A DNA stretch of 64,000 nt, taken from positions 62,001 to 126,000 of the forward strand of contig JACKHA010000004.1 of NCBI GenBank assembly GCA_020639215.1. The letters are read 5' to 3'. Below are positions 8,201 through 16,931 of this stretch, in pieces. Below the pieces are notes generated by a model, which had not been told where the DNA came from, made no database searches, and saw only the letters and a list, made by a program, of their open reading frames with translations. How positions within the stretch are numbered: position 1 is the first letter of the stretch; every line of letters begins with the position of its first letter. The position numbers and the translations under genes are program-made. This DNA is from Phycisphaeraceae bacterium. GTDB lineage: Bacteria > Planctomycetota > Phycisphaerae > Phycisphaerales > UBA1924.

Positions 8201-9810
8201 CTCTCCCCCTGCTGCTCCAGGATCTGGTGCGCCAGCTGATTCGGGTTGTACCCCCCCGGCACGCGCACATACGCCTTGCCGTGCTTCACGCAGAACGCCT
8301 TGATCCCCTCGTACGAGTGGCTCGACCACCGGATCATCATCAGCACCGCCGCGACGTCATCCCGCGCGATGTTCGCCTCGAACGGCGCGATCGAGTCGTG
8401 CGAGTCCGACGAGATCCAGTCCAGTTCCTTCAGCTCCAGTTCCCGCTCGATCAGCCGCTTCGACTTGTGCCGGCACTTGCCCCCCAGCAGCACCACCACC
8501 TTGCCACGCAGCAGTTCCCGAACCTTGAGCAGCTCGTCCGTCACACGGCGCGCCGCCGGCGCCGAATCGGAGTCCTCGTCTTCCGCCTCGCTCAGGCGCT
8601 CGTCCACATACGGCATCGCACGCCCGATCGCCGTGCCCTCCAGCATCGACTCCGGCACCCGGTCCGCGATCGGCATCAGCGCCCCGACCAGCGACCGGTC
8701 CGAAGCCTGCGACCCCGCCGCCAGGAACGCCGCCGCCGACTCCTCCACCTTCTTCCAGTCGTGCGCCAACGCACCGTCGCCCTCGTCCGCCTCCGCGATC
8801 CGCTCGGCGTGGTACTCCAGCGTCTTGAGTGACTGGCGTTTGGTCCGGTCGCCCTTGCGCGACTCCTCCATCCGCTCGCGCATCGCCGCCAAGCGTGCCG
8901 CCAGGCCTCGCCACGCCGACGCATCCACGTCCCGTGCCGCGTTGATCACCCGCGAATCGATCTCGCCCCGCTCGGCCCTGCCACGCAGCCACGCGAACGC
9001 CGTCCGCTGGTCCCGGTCGTCCCCACGCGCCTGCTCGATCCCGTGCAGCAGCTGGAACACCGCCCCCTGGGCCTCGGCCAGCAACTCCAGCACCGGCGCG
9101 TCGTCGGGCCACTCGTCCGCCAACGCCGCCGCCGTTCCCAGGTTCCGGTAGCAGCCCGCCGCCGCCTCCAGGAGCCCATCGTCGAGCCACTCCGTGTCCC
9201 GCTGGATCGCCCACAGATAGCACGGCTGCACCGTGTTGGCCTGGGCCCGCAGATCGTCGTACACCGCCTTGACCTCGTCGAACCCACGCTCGTTCCGAGC
9301 CCGCGCAAACTCGCACGCGTCCGCCTTGATCTCGCATCGCCGCGCGATCACCGACATCGAGATCTCGATCGCGCTGCCCTGCTCGGGCATCGGCCCGATC
9401 CGGGCGTCCGCGGTCCGCGGGCTGACCGACCCGCCCCCGCCCAGCCCCGCCGCCAGGGCCGCCATCGCCTCGACCGGGTCCATCGCCGGCACCGCCGGCT
9501 GGATCACCTTCGGCCCCGTGATCGCCTTGGGCCGCAGCACCGGCGTCCTGGCCTCGCCCCCCGCCTGCGCCTCGACAACAGCCGCGGCGATGCCGGTGCT
9601 CTGGATCGCCTCGTCCTTGACCTCGACCGTCTGGGCCGCGCCCGCCTCCGCCGTCCGTTCCGACTCTCCCGCACGCTCCTTGGTTACCTCGAGAAGCCAG
9701 GCCGCTATCGCTCGTGCCGCGTCTCTGGCCCTTGGTGATTCCGCCATCCACCGCTCAAGGGCCTCCGCCGCGCGCGCCAAGGCCGCGTCCGAACCGGGAT
9801 GTTCCGACAT
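8167..9810 (-). CDS. DUF2325 domain-containing protein
   Basis: A 547-residue protein. I start at ATG 9810, preceded on its strand by AAGGAAG; an upstream extension is possible but unlikely. Residues ~1-150 are Ala/Glu-rich and low complexity; the middle is alpha-helical. The last ~110 residues have the DUF2325 pattern: KVVVLLGGKCRHKSKRLIE, then DVAAVLMMIRWSSHSYEGIK and CVKHGKAYVRVPGGYNPNQL. That is a Rossmann-like sensor or nucleotide-binding domain of unknown substrate. It is convergent with the phage-derived module and ends inside the same repeat array; whether it is part of that module is unknown. Confidence 0.7.
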   Translation of the reverse strand: MSEHPGSDAALARAAEALERWMAESPRARDAARAIAAWLLEVTKERAGESERTAEAGAAQTVEVKDEAIQSTGIAAAVVEAQAGGEARTPVLRPKAITGPKVIQPAVPAMDPVEAMAALAAGLGGGGSVSPRTADARIGPMPEQGSAIEISMSVIARRCEIKADACEFARARNERGFDEVKAVYDDLRAQANTVQPCYLWAIQRDTEWLDDGLLEAAAGCYRNLGTAAALADEWPDDAPVLELLAEAQGAVFQLLHGIEQARGDDRDQRTAFAWLRGRAERGEIDSRVINAARDVDASAWRGLAARLAAMRERMEESRKGDRTKRQSLKTLEYHAERIAEADEGDGALAHDWKKVEESAAAFLAAGSQASDRSLVGALMPIADRVPESMLEGTAIGRAMPYVDERLSEAEDEDSDSAPAARRVTDELLKVRELLRGKVVVLLGGKCRHKSKRLIERELELKELDWISSDSHDSIAPFEANIARDDVAAVLMMIRWSSHSYEGIKAFCVKHGKAYVRVPGGYNPNQLAHQILEQQGERLVEGVEGQRG

Positions 9811-9938
9811 GCTCTTCCTTTCGTTACCGGAACCCGCCAAGCGGGACCAATCCACCATTGTTCGCAGGCGTCCGCGCCCGGTCGCTCCACCCCGTCCGGA
9901 CGCCGAAACGCGCGGGCCGCTCTTCCGTACCATCCGTC

Positions 9939-10448
9939 GTGGAGATCGTCGCGTCCATCCTGGTCACGGTGTTCGCGCTCGCGGGCGTGGCGCTCGTGCT
10001 GCTGCAGGGGCCGGGCATCTGGGTCGCGCTGGCGGTGGCGCTGGCGTGCAAGTGGTGGCAGCCGGAACTGCTGTCGTGGTGGACGATCGGACTGGTGGCG
10101 CTGATCGCGGCCCTCGCGGAGGTCGCCGAGTTCGCCGCGGGCGCCGCCGGGGCCGCCAAGGCCAAGGGCACAAAGGCCGGCGTCTGGGGCGCGATCCTGG
10201 GCTCGATCGTCGGCCTGATCCTGGGCACCGTGTTCATCCCGGTCCCGATCCTGGGCAGCGTCATCGGGGCCATCATCGGCGCGGGCCTGGGCGCGTTCCT
10301 GGGCGAGCGCGGCGTGTCGGGGCGGACCTGGAAGGAGTCGGCCCGGGTCGCCCAGGGAGCCGCGGTCGGACGCCTGCTGTCAACGGTCATCAAGACCGCG
10401 ATCGCGGGCGTGGCGGCGGCGGCGCTGATCCTGGCGGCGTGGCTGTAG
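9939..10448 (+). CDS. DUF456 family membrane protein
   Basis: A 169-residue protein, about 80 percent hydrophobic, with 4-5 membrane segments and glycine-zipper motifs (GAILGSIVGLILGTVFIPVP, GAIIGAGLGAFLGE). That pattern and length match DUF456. I take GTG 9939 because translation upstream is proline-rich and not membrane-like; no Shine-Dalgarno is obvious, so the start is uncertain. Function unknown; it stands alone upstream of the vapBC pair. Confidence 0.7.
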   Translation: MEIVASILVTVFALAGVALVLLQGPGIWVALAVALACKWWQPELLSWWTIGLVALIAALAEVAEFAAGAAGAAKAKGTKAGVWGAILGSIVGLILGTVFIPVPILGSVIGAIIGAGLGAFLGERGVSGRTWKESARVAQGAAVGRLLSTVIKTAIAGVAAAALILAAWL

Positions 10449-10462
10449 CGGCCCAGCCCGGG

Positions 10463-10481
10463 TGCTATCACAATGCTATCA
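10463..10481. promoter_or_regulatory. Direct-repeat operator candidate upstream of vapB
   Basis: TGCTATCA occurs twice, at 10463-10470 and 10474-10481, one helical turn (11 bp) apart and 25 bp before the antitoxin start. Ribbon-helix-helix antitoxins commonly bind such spaced repeats to repress their own operon. Confidence 0.5.
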
Positions 10482-10505
10482 TGTGCTGTCTTGCAGGAGC
10501 ATGGC

Positions 10506-10763
10506 ATGAAGCAGGTGCTGGTCAGGGGTGTGGAGCCCGAGCTGCTCGAACGCCTCAAGGCGATCGCCAAGCGCCGCGGGCGGTCGCTCCAGGCCGAGCT
10601 GCGCGAGATGATGGCGACGCACGCGGCCATGCACGACCGCAGCCGCGCCGCCGCCGAGGCAACGCGCATCCGGGCCGCCATCAGCAAGGCCTCCGGGCGT
10701 ACGCGTGGCCCAGACAGCACGGAGATGCTCCGCGAGCTGCGGGAAGGGCGATGGAGCCGGTAG
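10506..10763 (+). CDS. Antitoxin, FitA/VapB-like ribbon-helix-helix protein
   Basis: An 85-residue protein whose first ~35 residues (MKQVLVRGVEPELLERLKAI then AKRRGRSLQAELREMM) form a strand-helix-helix DNA-binding fold of the FitA/VapB class. The C-terminal half is a charged, probably disordered toxin-binding arm. ATG 10506 has AGGAG at 10495-10499. It overlaps the toxin start by 13 bp in another frame, so the two are translationally coupled. Direct repeats just upstream suggest autorepression. Confidence 0.8.
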   Translation: MKQVLVRGVEPELLERLKAIAKRRGRSLQAELREMMATHAAMHDRSRAAAEATRIRAAISKASGRTRGPDSTEMLRELREGRWSR

Positions 10764-11173
10764 TTCTGGACACCAGCGTTGCGCTCAAGTGGTACCTCGA
10801 GGAGGCGGGCTCCGAGGAGGCCTTGGCGCTGCACAGCACAGCGTCGCTCGCCCTGCACGCGCCGGACTTCCTGCTGCTCGAGTTCGACTCGATCATGTGC
10901 GCCCGCTGCCGCCAGAAGCGGGTGACCGAGCCGCTGGTCGAGCGGTCGCGCGTCGCCGTGCGCCGGTCGGGGGTGCTGTTCCACCCGTTCGAGAGTCTGC
11001 TCGACCCGGCGGTGGCCCTGGCCCTGGGCACCCGCAAGGCCGTGTACGACTGCATGTTCCTCGCCTTGGCCGAGCGCCTCGACGCGGTGCTGGTGACCGC
11101 CGACAAGCGGTTCGGGGCCGGGCTGGAGCGGACACCCCTGGGCGGGCGGATCCGCCTGTTGGCGGGCGTCTGA
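10751..11173 (+). CDS. VapC-type PIN-domain ribonuclease toxin
   Basis: A 140-residue PIN domain. The acidic metal-binding set is visible: Asp7 in VVLDTSVALKW, Glu in LLLEFDSI, Asp in AVYDCMFLALAE and Asp in LVTADKRF. PIN toxins cleave tRNA or other RNA when freed from the antitoxin. It follows the antitoxin with a 13-bp overlap, a complete and apparently active pair. Confidence 0.85.
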   Translation: MEPVVLDTSVALKWYLEEAGSEEALALHSTASLALHAPDFLLLEFDSIMCARCRQKRVTEPLVERSRVAVRRSGVLFHPFESLLDPAVALALGTRKAVYDCMFLALAERLDAVLVTADKRFGAGLERTPLGGRIRLLAGV

Positions 11174-11295
11174 GGCGCGGGCCGCGTGCCGCTATGCTGG
11201 ACGCCATGGGGACGCGGAGCGTCCCGGCGAGAGAGAGCCCGCACCCGCCCCGATCGGGGGGAGCGGGGACGTTGCGAAGGGACCACGGACGAACC

Positions 11296-12744
11296 ATGGC
11301 CGCAGCCGCCGCAGCCCGTGCGCGTGACATCCTGCCCGAGGGTTCGGTGAAGCACTTCGTGCTCGACACGAACGTGCTGCTGCACAACCCCAACGCGCTG
11401 TTCGTGTTCCAGGAGAACCACGTCATCATCCCGTACCCGGTGATCGAGGAACTCGACTCGATGAAGCGCCGGGAGGACGACATCGGGCGGAACGCCCGGG
11501 AGACGATCCGCCACCTCGATCGCCTGCGGGCCGCCGGCTCGCTGATCGAGGGCGTGGCTTGGGGCGACATCGGGCCGTGGACGGGCGCGGCGGCCTCGGT
11601 GGGGGCCGACGGCAAGACCGGCACGGTCCGCGTCGACGTGGCCGAGCACGAGCGCCCGCCCTCGATCCGCGACGACACGGCCGACAACCGCATCATCGCC
11701 TCGGCGTTCTCGATGAAGAAGCGCGGACTGCCCGCGGTGTTCATCACCAAGGATCTCGGGGCCCGGATCAAGTCCGACACGCTCGGGATCATCACCGAGG
11801 ACTTCGAGAACCAGAAGGTCGACGCGGACCGCCTGTACACCGGCTTCGCGACGGTGGAGGTGCCGGGCGAGCAGATCGACGAGCTGTACCGAGAGCGGAT
11901 GCTGGCGATGGAGGCGATCGGCGGGGCGCTCGAGGCGGCCCTGGGCGGTCGCCCGCTGCACGCCAACCAGTTCGTGATCCTGAGGTCCAGCGAGGACGAG
12001 AACCACACGGGCCTGGGGCGGCGTCTGGCGGACACCGAGCACCTGATCCCGGTGATGAGCCAGCGGAAGCCGACCTACGGCATCATGGCCCGGAACCTGC
12101 AGCAGACGATGGCCCTGGACCTGCTGCTGGACGACGAAGTGAAGATGGTGACGCTGCTGGGCTCGGCGGGCACGGGCAAGACGCTGGTGGCGATCGCCGC
12201 GGGCATGACCAAGGTGTTCAGCGAGGAGCGGTACGACAAGCTGCTGGTGGCCCGCCCGATCATGCCGATGGGGCGGGACATCGGGTATCTGCCGGGCGAC
12301 AAGGACGAGAAACTGACGGCGTGGATGCAGCCGATCTTCGACAACCTGAGCTACCTGCTGAGCACGCGCGGGGCGGGGGTGCAGAGCGCCGAGAGCCACT
12401 CGACCGAGCAGCGGATCGAGCGCCTGATCGCGGACCGGAAGCTGGTGCTCGAGCCGCTGACGTACATCCGTGGGCGAAGCATCCCGCACCAGTTCATGGT
12501 GGTGGACGAGGCGCAGAACCTGACGCCGCACGAGGTCAAGACGATCGCCAGCCGCGTGGGGGACGGGACGAAACTGGTGCTGACGGGCGACATCGGGCAG
12601 ATCGACAACCCGTACCTGGACCAGTCGAGCAACGGGCTGAGCTACGCGGTGGAGAAGATGAAGGGGATCCCGCTGGTGGGGCACGTGACGCTGGCCAAGA
12701 GCGAGCGGAGCGAGCTGGCGAGCATCGCGGCGGCGCGGTTGTAG
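11296..12744 (+). CDS. PhoH family protein with N-terminal PIN domain
   Basis: A 482-residue fusion: PIN domain (residues ~15-150, opening KHFVLDTNVLLHNPNALFVF, with DNRIIASAF) and PhoH-type ATPase (~250-482). Walker A GSAGTGKT is near residue 290; Walker B FMVVDEAQNL is near 400. The AAA-like core ends with SVEKM/ERSELA-like motifs. This is the PhoH2/YlaK architecture, regarded as an RNA helicase/RNase; the cellular target is unsettled. I start at ATG 11296; GAAGGGA lies 13 nt upstream and an in-frame ATG exists at 11206, so the start is moderately secure. It follows the VapC PIN toxin by 122 bp, probably by chance. Confidence 0.88.
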   Translation: MAAAAAARARDILPEGSVKHFVLDTNVLLHNPNALFVFQENHVIIPYPVIEELDSMKRREDDIGRNARETIRHLDRLRAAGSLIEGVAWGDIGPWTGAAASVGADGKTGTVRVDVAEHERPPSIRDDTADNRIIASAFSMKKRGLPAVFITKDLGARIKSDTLGIITEDFENQKVDADRLYTGFATVEVPGEQIDELYRERMLAMEAIGGALEAALGGRPLHANQFVILRSSEDENHTGLGRRLADTEHLIPVMSQRKPTYGIMARNLQQTMALDLLLDDEVKMVTLLGSAGTGKTLVAIAAGMTKVFSEERYDKLLVARPIMPMGRDIGYLPGDKDEKLTAWMQPIFDNLSYLLSTRGAGVQSAESHSTEQRIERLIADRKLVLEPLTYIRGRSIPHQFMVVDEAQNLTPHEVKTIASRVGDGTKLVLTGDIGQIDNPYLDQSSNGLSYAVEKMKGIPLVGHVTLAKSERSELASIAAARL

Positions 12745-12746
12745 GA

Positions 12747-12795
12747 GTTCACCACGGAGGCACGGAGACACTGAGAGGGCAGAGAGGGATGTGTG
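12747..12795. repeat. Short-period array after phoH
   Basis: GTTCACCACGGAGGCACGGA continues as GACACTGAGAGG immediately after the stop. It is the same unit as the arrays of the phage-derived module, here with one arm only. Confidence 0.7.
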
Positions 12796-12817
12796 TTGGG
12801 TGCGGAGCGTCACGGTT

Positions 12818-12885
12818 GTTCGAGTACCCCCTCCGCCAGACTCGCAGAGCCTTGTCTGGCACCTCCCCCGCACACGGGGGAGGGG
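12818..12885 (+). repeat. Dispersed ~65-bp double-hairpin element, copy 2
   Basis: Starts GTTCGAGTACCCCCTCCGCC, with a GCCAGAC/GTCTGGC stem and CCTCCCCCGCACACGGGGGA. Related to 7678-7742 and 13526-13594. Confidence 0.75.
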
Positions 12886-12913
12886 TGTGTGGGCGCGGCG
12901 TGGGTGGTGAGCG

Positions 12914-13516
12914 ATGAGTGACGTTGGGTCCAGCCTGGTGTCGGGTGAGACGGTGGTGCGGTGGGGGCGGGTGCACTGGTTCCCGGTCGCGTCGCGGTTC
13001 TTCTGGCTGGCGGTGTCGGCGGGGATGGGTTGGGCGCTGGTGTGGTGGCGGGAGTGGATCGCGCGCGAGGGGTTCGGGTTGATGGGCGAGGCGGACCCGG
13101 CCGCGGGGGTTGTGGCGCAGGCGGGGCTGGGGATCGCGGCGGTTGCCGTCGCGGCGTTTGGGCTCAAGGCTGTGGGCGTGCTGGTGTGGGCGCTGGGCGC
13201 GGTGGGGCGTGAGGCCGCGGTCACGACGCGGCGTGTGATCTTCACGTCGGGCGTGCTGCGGCGGAGGGCGTTCGAGGCGGCGCTGGGCGAGGTCTCGGCG
13301 GTGTCGATCCGGCAGGGGGTGCTGGGGCGGGTGCTGGGGTACGGCGTGGTGGAGGTGGGCGCGGGCGGTCGGCGGCGGCGGATGGAGATGGGCGGGGCGG
13401 TGGGGTTCGGGCGGGAGATCGAGAAGATGCGTGCTGTGCTGGAGAGCGGGGGGACGGGATTGAACACAGAGGCACAGAGGACACAGAGCCGGGAGGGCAG
13501 GAGAGCGAAGGCGTGA
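12914..13516 (+). CDS. PH-domain membrane protein (bacterial PH, DUF304-like)
   Basis: A 200-residue protein. Two membrane helices lie at about residues 25-50 and 65-90. A bacterial pleckstrin-homology-like domain follows (ALGAVGREAAVTTRRVIFTS, LRRRAFEAALGEVSAVSIRQ, RVLGYGVVEVGAGG). This is the layout of YdbS/DUF304-type proteins whose role is unclear. The C-terminal tail NTEAQRTQSREGRRAKA is encoded by a CACAGAGG repeat array, so the original stop was probably earlier or the array was inserted into the end. Confidence 0.72.
   Translation: MSDVGSSLVSGETVVRWGRVHWFPVASRFFWLAVSAGMGWALVWWREWIAREGFGLMGEADPAAGVVAQAGLGIAAVAVAAFGLKAVGVLVWALGAVGREAAVTTRRVIFTSGVLRRRAFEAALGEVSAVSIRQGVLGRVLGYGVVEVGAGGRRRRMEMGGAVGFGREIEKMRAVLESGGTGLNTEAQRTQSREGRRAKA
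13460..13514. repeat. Short-period array inside a gene's 3' end
   Basis: AACACAGAGGCACAGAGGAC and following units overlap the last ~17 codons of the PH-domain gene. Confidence 0.7.
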
Positions 13517-13525
13517 GTTGTGTGG

Positions 13526-13594
13526 GTTGTTCGAGTGCCCCCTCCGTCAGACTCGCGGAGCCTCGTCTGACACCTCCCCCGCACGCGGGGGAGG
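13526..13594 (+). repeat. Dispersed ~65-bp double-hairpin element, copy 3
   Basis: GTTCGAGTGCCCCCTCCGTC, a GTCAGAC/GTCTGAC stem, then CCTCCCCCGCACGCGGGGGA. Closest to the copy at 12818. A one-arm CGGAGGCACGGAGGACACGG array follows at about 13627. Confidence 0.75.
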
Positions 13595-13686
13595 GGCGCG
13601 GGCGGCTGTCGAAGGGGGACGCACGACGGAGGCACGGAGGACACGGAGGGACGCGTGAATCGGTGGGTTGAGGTGGAGTCGCTTGG

Positions 13687-16071
13687 ATGGGTGAGAGCGC
13701 GTTCGAGTTGCTTGTGCCGGGGTTGCAGCGGGAGTTGTTCCGGCGGGGGTGGCGGTCGCTGCGGCCGATCCAGGAGCGGGCGATCCGGGCGTATCTGGGC
13801 GGGGACGCGGATGCGGCGCGGCATCTGCTGATCATGGCCGAGACGGCGGGGGGGAAGACGGAGGCGGCGTTTCTGCCGGTGCTGTCGGCGATCAGCCGGG
13901 AGGAGGCGGGTTCGGTGCGGGCGGTGTATGTGGGGCCGCTCAAGGCGCTGATCAACGACCAGTTCGGGCGGGTGGAGGACCTGGCGACGTTCCTTGATGT
14001 GCCGGTGCACCGGTGGCACGGGGATGTGGGGGCGGGTCGGAAGCGTGGTCTGGTGGAGTCGCCCGGGGGCGTGCTGCTTATTACGCCGGAGTCGCTCGAG
14101 TCGCTGCTGGTGAACCGGACGGCGCACCTGGGGCGGCTGTTCGGCGGGCTGCGGGCGATCGTGATCGATGAGGTGCACGCGTTCCTGGATGGGGAGCGGG
14201 GGCTGCACCTGGCGAGTTTGCTGTCGCGTGTGCGGCGGTGCGTGCGCGGGGCGGACGGCGTGGGCGGCGGGGATGCGGTGCGGATGATCGGGTTGTCGGC
14301 GACGGTGGGCGATGCCCAGATCGCGCGGCGGTACCTGTGCCCGGGCGATCCGGAGCGCGTCGCGGTGATCAGCGATCCGGGGAAGCAGAAGGAGGTGCGG
14401 CTGCGGGTGCATGCGTATGTGGAGCGGGTGCCTGCGGATCGTGATGCGCGGGCCGATACCGCGCCTTCCGTTGATCGACCCGGACCTTCGTCGCGGGGCC
14501 TCCTCAGGTCCGGCGTCGGGGCCAGCAAGTTGGAGGATGGGCGCGATCCTGATCCGCGCGAGGAGGTGATGGGGCGGATCGCGGATGATCTGGTGGATCA
14601 CTTCGCGGGGCGGACGGGGCTGGTGTTCGCCAACGCGAAGGGGGACATCGAGGTGTACGCCGATCTGGCGCGGCGTCGGTGCGCGGCACTGGGGCGGGAG
14701 GCGTCGTTCATCGTGCACCACGGGTCGCTGGCGCGGGACGTGCGCGAGGAGGCCGAGGCGGCGATGAAGGGGGAGGACGGCGGGCGGCAGGGGCCGCTGG
14801 TGGCGGTGTGCTCGAGCACGCTGGAGATGGGGATCGACATCGGGTCGGTGTGGATGGTGGGGCAGGTGGGGGCGCCGTGGTCGGTGGCGTCGTTCAAGCA
14901 GCGGATGGGAAGGAGCGGGCGGAAGGGGGGCGAGGCGCGGCGGCTGCGGGGGTACGTGGTGTGCGAGGCGGAGGCGGCGGGAATCGGCGAGGCGGGCGCG
15001 GTGCGCGGCGGGGTGACGGCGGACGGCCAGACGGATGTGGATGCGCTGGACCTGCTGCCGATCGAGTTGCTGCAGACGGTGGCGGTGTGCGAACTCATGC
15101 TGAAGAAGTGGGTGGAGCCGCCGGAGCCGTCGCGGCTGGATCTGAGCACGCTGGCGCAGCAGGTGATGAGTGTGATTGCGCAGGAGGGGGCGGTGGAGGC
15201 GGGCGCGCTGCACCGGGTGCTGTGTGTGGAGGGGGCGTTCGGCGGGTTCGATGCGGGGCTGTTCGCGCGGGTGCTGCGGGACCTGGGGGCGGCGGACGTG
15301 ATCGAGCAGGGGGCGGACGGGAAGCTGATCCTGGGGCTTGAGGGCGAGCGGATCCGGGCGGGGCGTGACTTCTACGCGGCGTTCGCGGGGCGGCAGGAGT
15401 TCGCGGTGATCGCGGGGGATCGGTCGATCGGGTCGGTGCCGATGGATGCGCTGCCCAAGGCGGGGGAGCACATCGTGTTCGCGGCGCGCCGGTGGCTGGT
15501 GGAGGAGGTGGATGCGGGGCGGATGGCGGTGTATGTGCGTGCGGCGGGGCGGGGCGGGAGGCCGCGGTTTACGGGTGGGGTCGGGGAAGTGCATCCGCGG
15601 GTTCGGGAGGAGATGCTGGCGGTGTTGGGGGCGGGTGATGCGCCGGTGTATCTGGATGCGACGGCGGCGGGGGTGTTGCGTGCGGCGCGTGAGGCCGCGG
15701 CTGGGCTTGGGCTGGCGCGGCGTGGGTTGGTGGAGGTGTCGGACACGTCGTGCCTGTGGCTGACGTGGACGGGCACGCCGGCGCAGCGGACGCTGGAGGC
15801 GTTGCTCTTGATGCAGGGGGTTGAGTCGGTGGATCGGCGGGTTGGGTTTGCGTGCAAGGCGTCGGCGGATGAGGTGCGGGAGCGGCTGGTTGGGGTGTGC
15901 GGGGCGGAGGGGACGGGGATGCCGGCGGCGGTGGAGATCGCGGGGCATGTGTCGCCGCGGGCGGTCAGGAAGTACGACCATCTGTTTGGTGAGGCGTTGC
16001 TGGTGGAGTCGATCGCGGCGGATCGGTTGGATGTGGCGGGGGCGAAGGGGGTGGTGGATGAGACGATCTGA
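13687..16071 (+). CDS. Lhr-like DEAD/DEAH-box helicase
   Basis: A 794-residue superfamily 2 helicase. The Q-motif-like LRPIQERAI precedes Walker A AETAGGKT (residues 51-58). Motif Ib VYVGPLKALINDQF, DEVH near residue 161, SATVGD motif III and the final motif VI QRMGRSGRKGG are all visible. The C-terminal ~350 residues contain a winged-helix-like region and a beta-rich domain, as in Lhr-type repair helicases. Lhr proteins unwind RNA:DNA and are linked to DNA repair, but no partner nuclease or ligase adjoins this gene. All catalytic motifs are intact. Lhr subfamily assignment is from overall layout, not certain. Confidence 0.75.
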   Translation: MGESAFELLVPGLQRELFRRGWRSLRPIQERAIRAYLGGDADAARHLLIMAETAGGKTEAAFLPVLSAISREEAGSVRAVYVGPLKALINDQFGRVEDLATFLDVPVHRWHGDVGAGRKRGLVESPGGVLLITPESLESLLVNRTAHLGRLFGGLRAIVIDEVHAFLDGERGLHLASLLSRVRRCVRGADGVGGGDAVRMIGLSATVGDAQIARRYLCPGDPERVAVISDPGKQKEVRLRVHAYVERVPADRDARADTAPSVDRPGPSSRGLLRSGVGASKLEDGRDPDPREEVMGRIADDLVDHFAGRTGLVFANAKGDIEVYADLARRRCAALGREASFIVHHGSLARDVREEAEAAMKGEDGGRQGPLVAVCSSTLEMGIDIGSVWMVGQVGAPWSVASFKQRMGRSGRKGGEARRLRGYVVCEAEAAGIGEAGAVRGGVTADGQTDVDALDLLPIELLQTVAVCELMLKKWVEPPEPSRLDLSTLAQQVMSVIAQEGAVEAGALHRVLCVEGAFGGFDAGLFARVLRDLGAADVIEQGADGKLILGLEGERIRAGRDFYAAFAGRQEFAVIAGDRSIGSVPMDALPKAGEHIVFAARRWLVEEVDAGRMAVYVRAAGRGGRPRFTGGVGEVHPRVREEMLAVLGAGDAPVYLDATAAGVLRAAREAAAGLGLARRGLVEVSDTSCLWLTWTGTPAQRTLEALLLMQGVESVDRRVGFACKASADEVRERLVGVCGAEGTGMPAAVEIAGHVSPRAVRKYDHLFGEALLVESIAADRLDVAGAKGVVDETI

Positions 16072-16218
16072 TTGGGAAGTGGCGAAGTGGCGGAGTGGCG
16101 AAGTGACGGAGTGGCAGAGTGGCAGAGTGGCAAAGGGATCGTGGGGTGGTTGGGCCGATGTGGCGACTGGTTGGTGGGGTCTGACGCCGAAGTCGAGCGG
16201 GGCTGGAAAGCCCCGCCC
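16072..16218. repeat. GAGTGGC(A) octamer array and small hairpin
   Basis: About eight imperfect GTGGCGAA/GTGGCAGA units run from 16076 to 16139. At 16199-16214 GGGGC-TGGAAA-GCCCC forms a small GC hairpin. Confidence 0.65.
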
Positions 16219-16277
16219 CCTCAATTGCGAGGGTTGCGAATGGACGGCGGTGTGGGGGCCGCGCGTACGCTTGGGTT

Positions 16278-16673
16278 ATGGCGGCTGGTGTGAAGAAACT
16301 GGGGTCGGAGGCGACGACCGAGGGGGTGCGGGTCGAGGTGTGGCCGGCGTTCATGGCCGAGCAGTCGCAGCCGGACGAGCGGCAGTGGATGTTCTCGTAC
16401 CGGGTCCGGATCACGAACGAGGGGTCGGAGGCGGCGACGCTGGAGTCGCGGCACTGGCTGATCGTGGATGCGCACGGGGAGCGGCACGAGGTGCGTGGGC
16501 CGGGGGTCGTGGGGCAGCAGCCGCGGGTCGAGGTGGGGGAGGCGTTCGAGTACTCGTCGTTCTGCCCGCTGCGGACGGCGTGGGGGACGATGGAGGGCAC
16601 GTTCCAGATGCGCCGGGATGATGGGCGGGAGTTCGAGGCGGTGGTGGCGAGGTTCTATCTGGCGGGGGGGTGA
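16278..16673 (+). CDS. apaG: ApaG family protein
   Basis: A 131-residue single-domain protein matching ApaG (DUF525). It has the beta-sandwich core FSYRVRITNEGSEAATLESR, HWLIVDAHGERHEVRGPGVV, then GQQP-VGEAFEYSSFCPLRT and GTFQM. ApaG is a small immunoglobulin-like protein; links to Co2+ sensitivity are known in enterobacteria. Length is typical (about 125). No operon partner is apparent. Confidence 0.88.
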   Translation: MAAGVKKLGSEATTEGVRVEVWPAFMAEQSQPDERQWMFSYRVRITNEGSEAATLESRHWLIVDAHGERHEVRGPGVVGQQPRVEVGEAFEYSSFCPLRTAWGTMEGTFQMRRDDGREFEAVVARFYLAGG

Positions 16674-16679
16674 GGGGGA

Positions 16680-16760
16680 TGGGGAAGAGACTGAGAGAGG
16701 AAGAGACAGAGAGAGGAAGAGACAGAGAGAGGAAGAGACGGAGTGACGGAGAGGCGGCAT
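16680..16760. repeat. AGAGAGGAAGAGAC tandem array
   Basis: Starting at 16684 a 17-18-bp unit (AGAGAGGAAGAGACAG) repeats about four times directly after apaG; no inverted partner is visible. Confidence 0.65.
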
Positions 16761-16931
16761 TGGGGTTGGCTTGGTGGCGTGGGGTTGGGTTCGGCGCGAT
16801 CTGACGATCGCGTCTCTGTGTCGGGGCTGAATGGTCGATTGGCGGCGTCGGGGATGCGTCTCCGGTAGAGTTGCGGCCTGCGGCGGGCGTGGTCCCGCGG
16901 TATTGGATGGACTCGCAGGGATGCCCCGCCC

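Noticed and set aside
10681..16224. A 1,847-codon open frame on the minus strand across phoH and the helicase
   Set aside because: High-G+C shadow of the plus-strand genes; its translation is Arg/Pro-rich with no domain, and no ribosome binding site.
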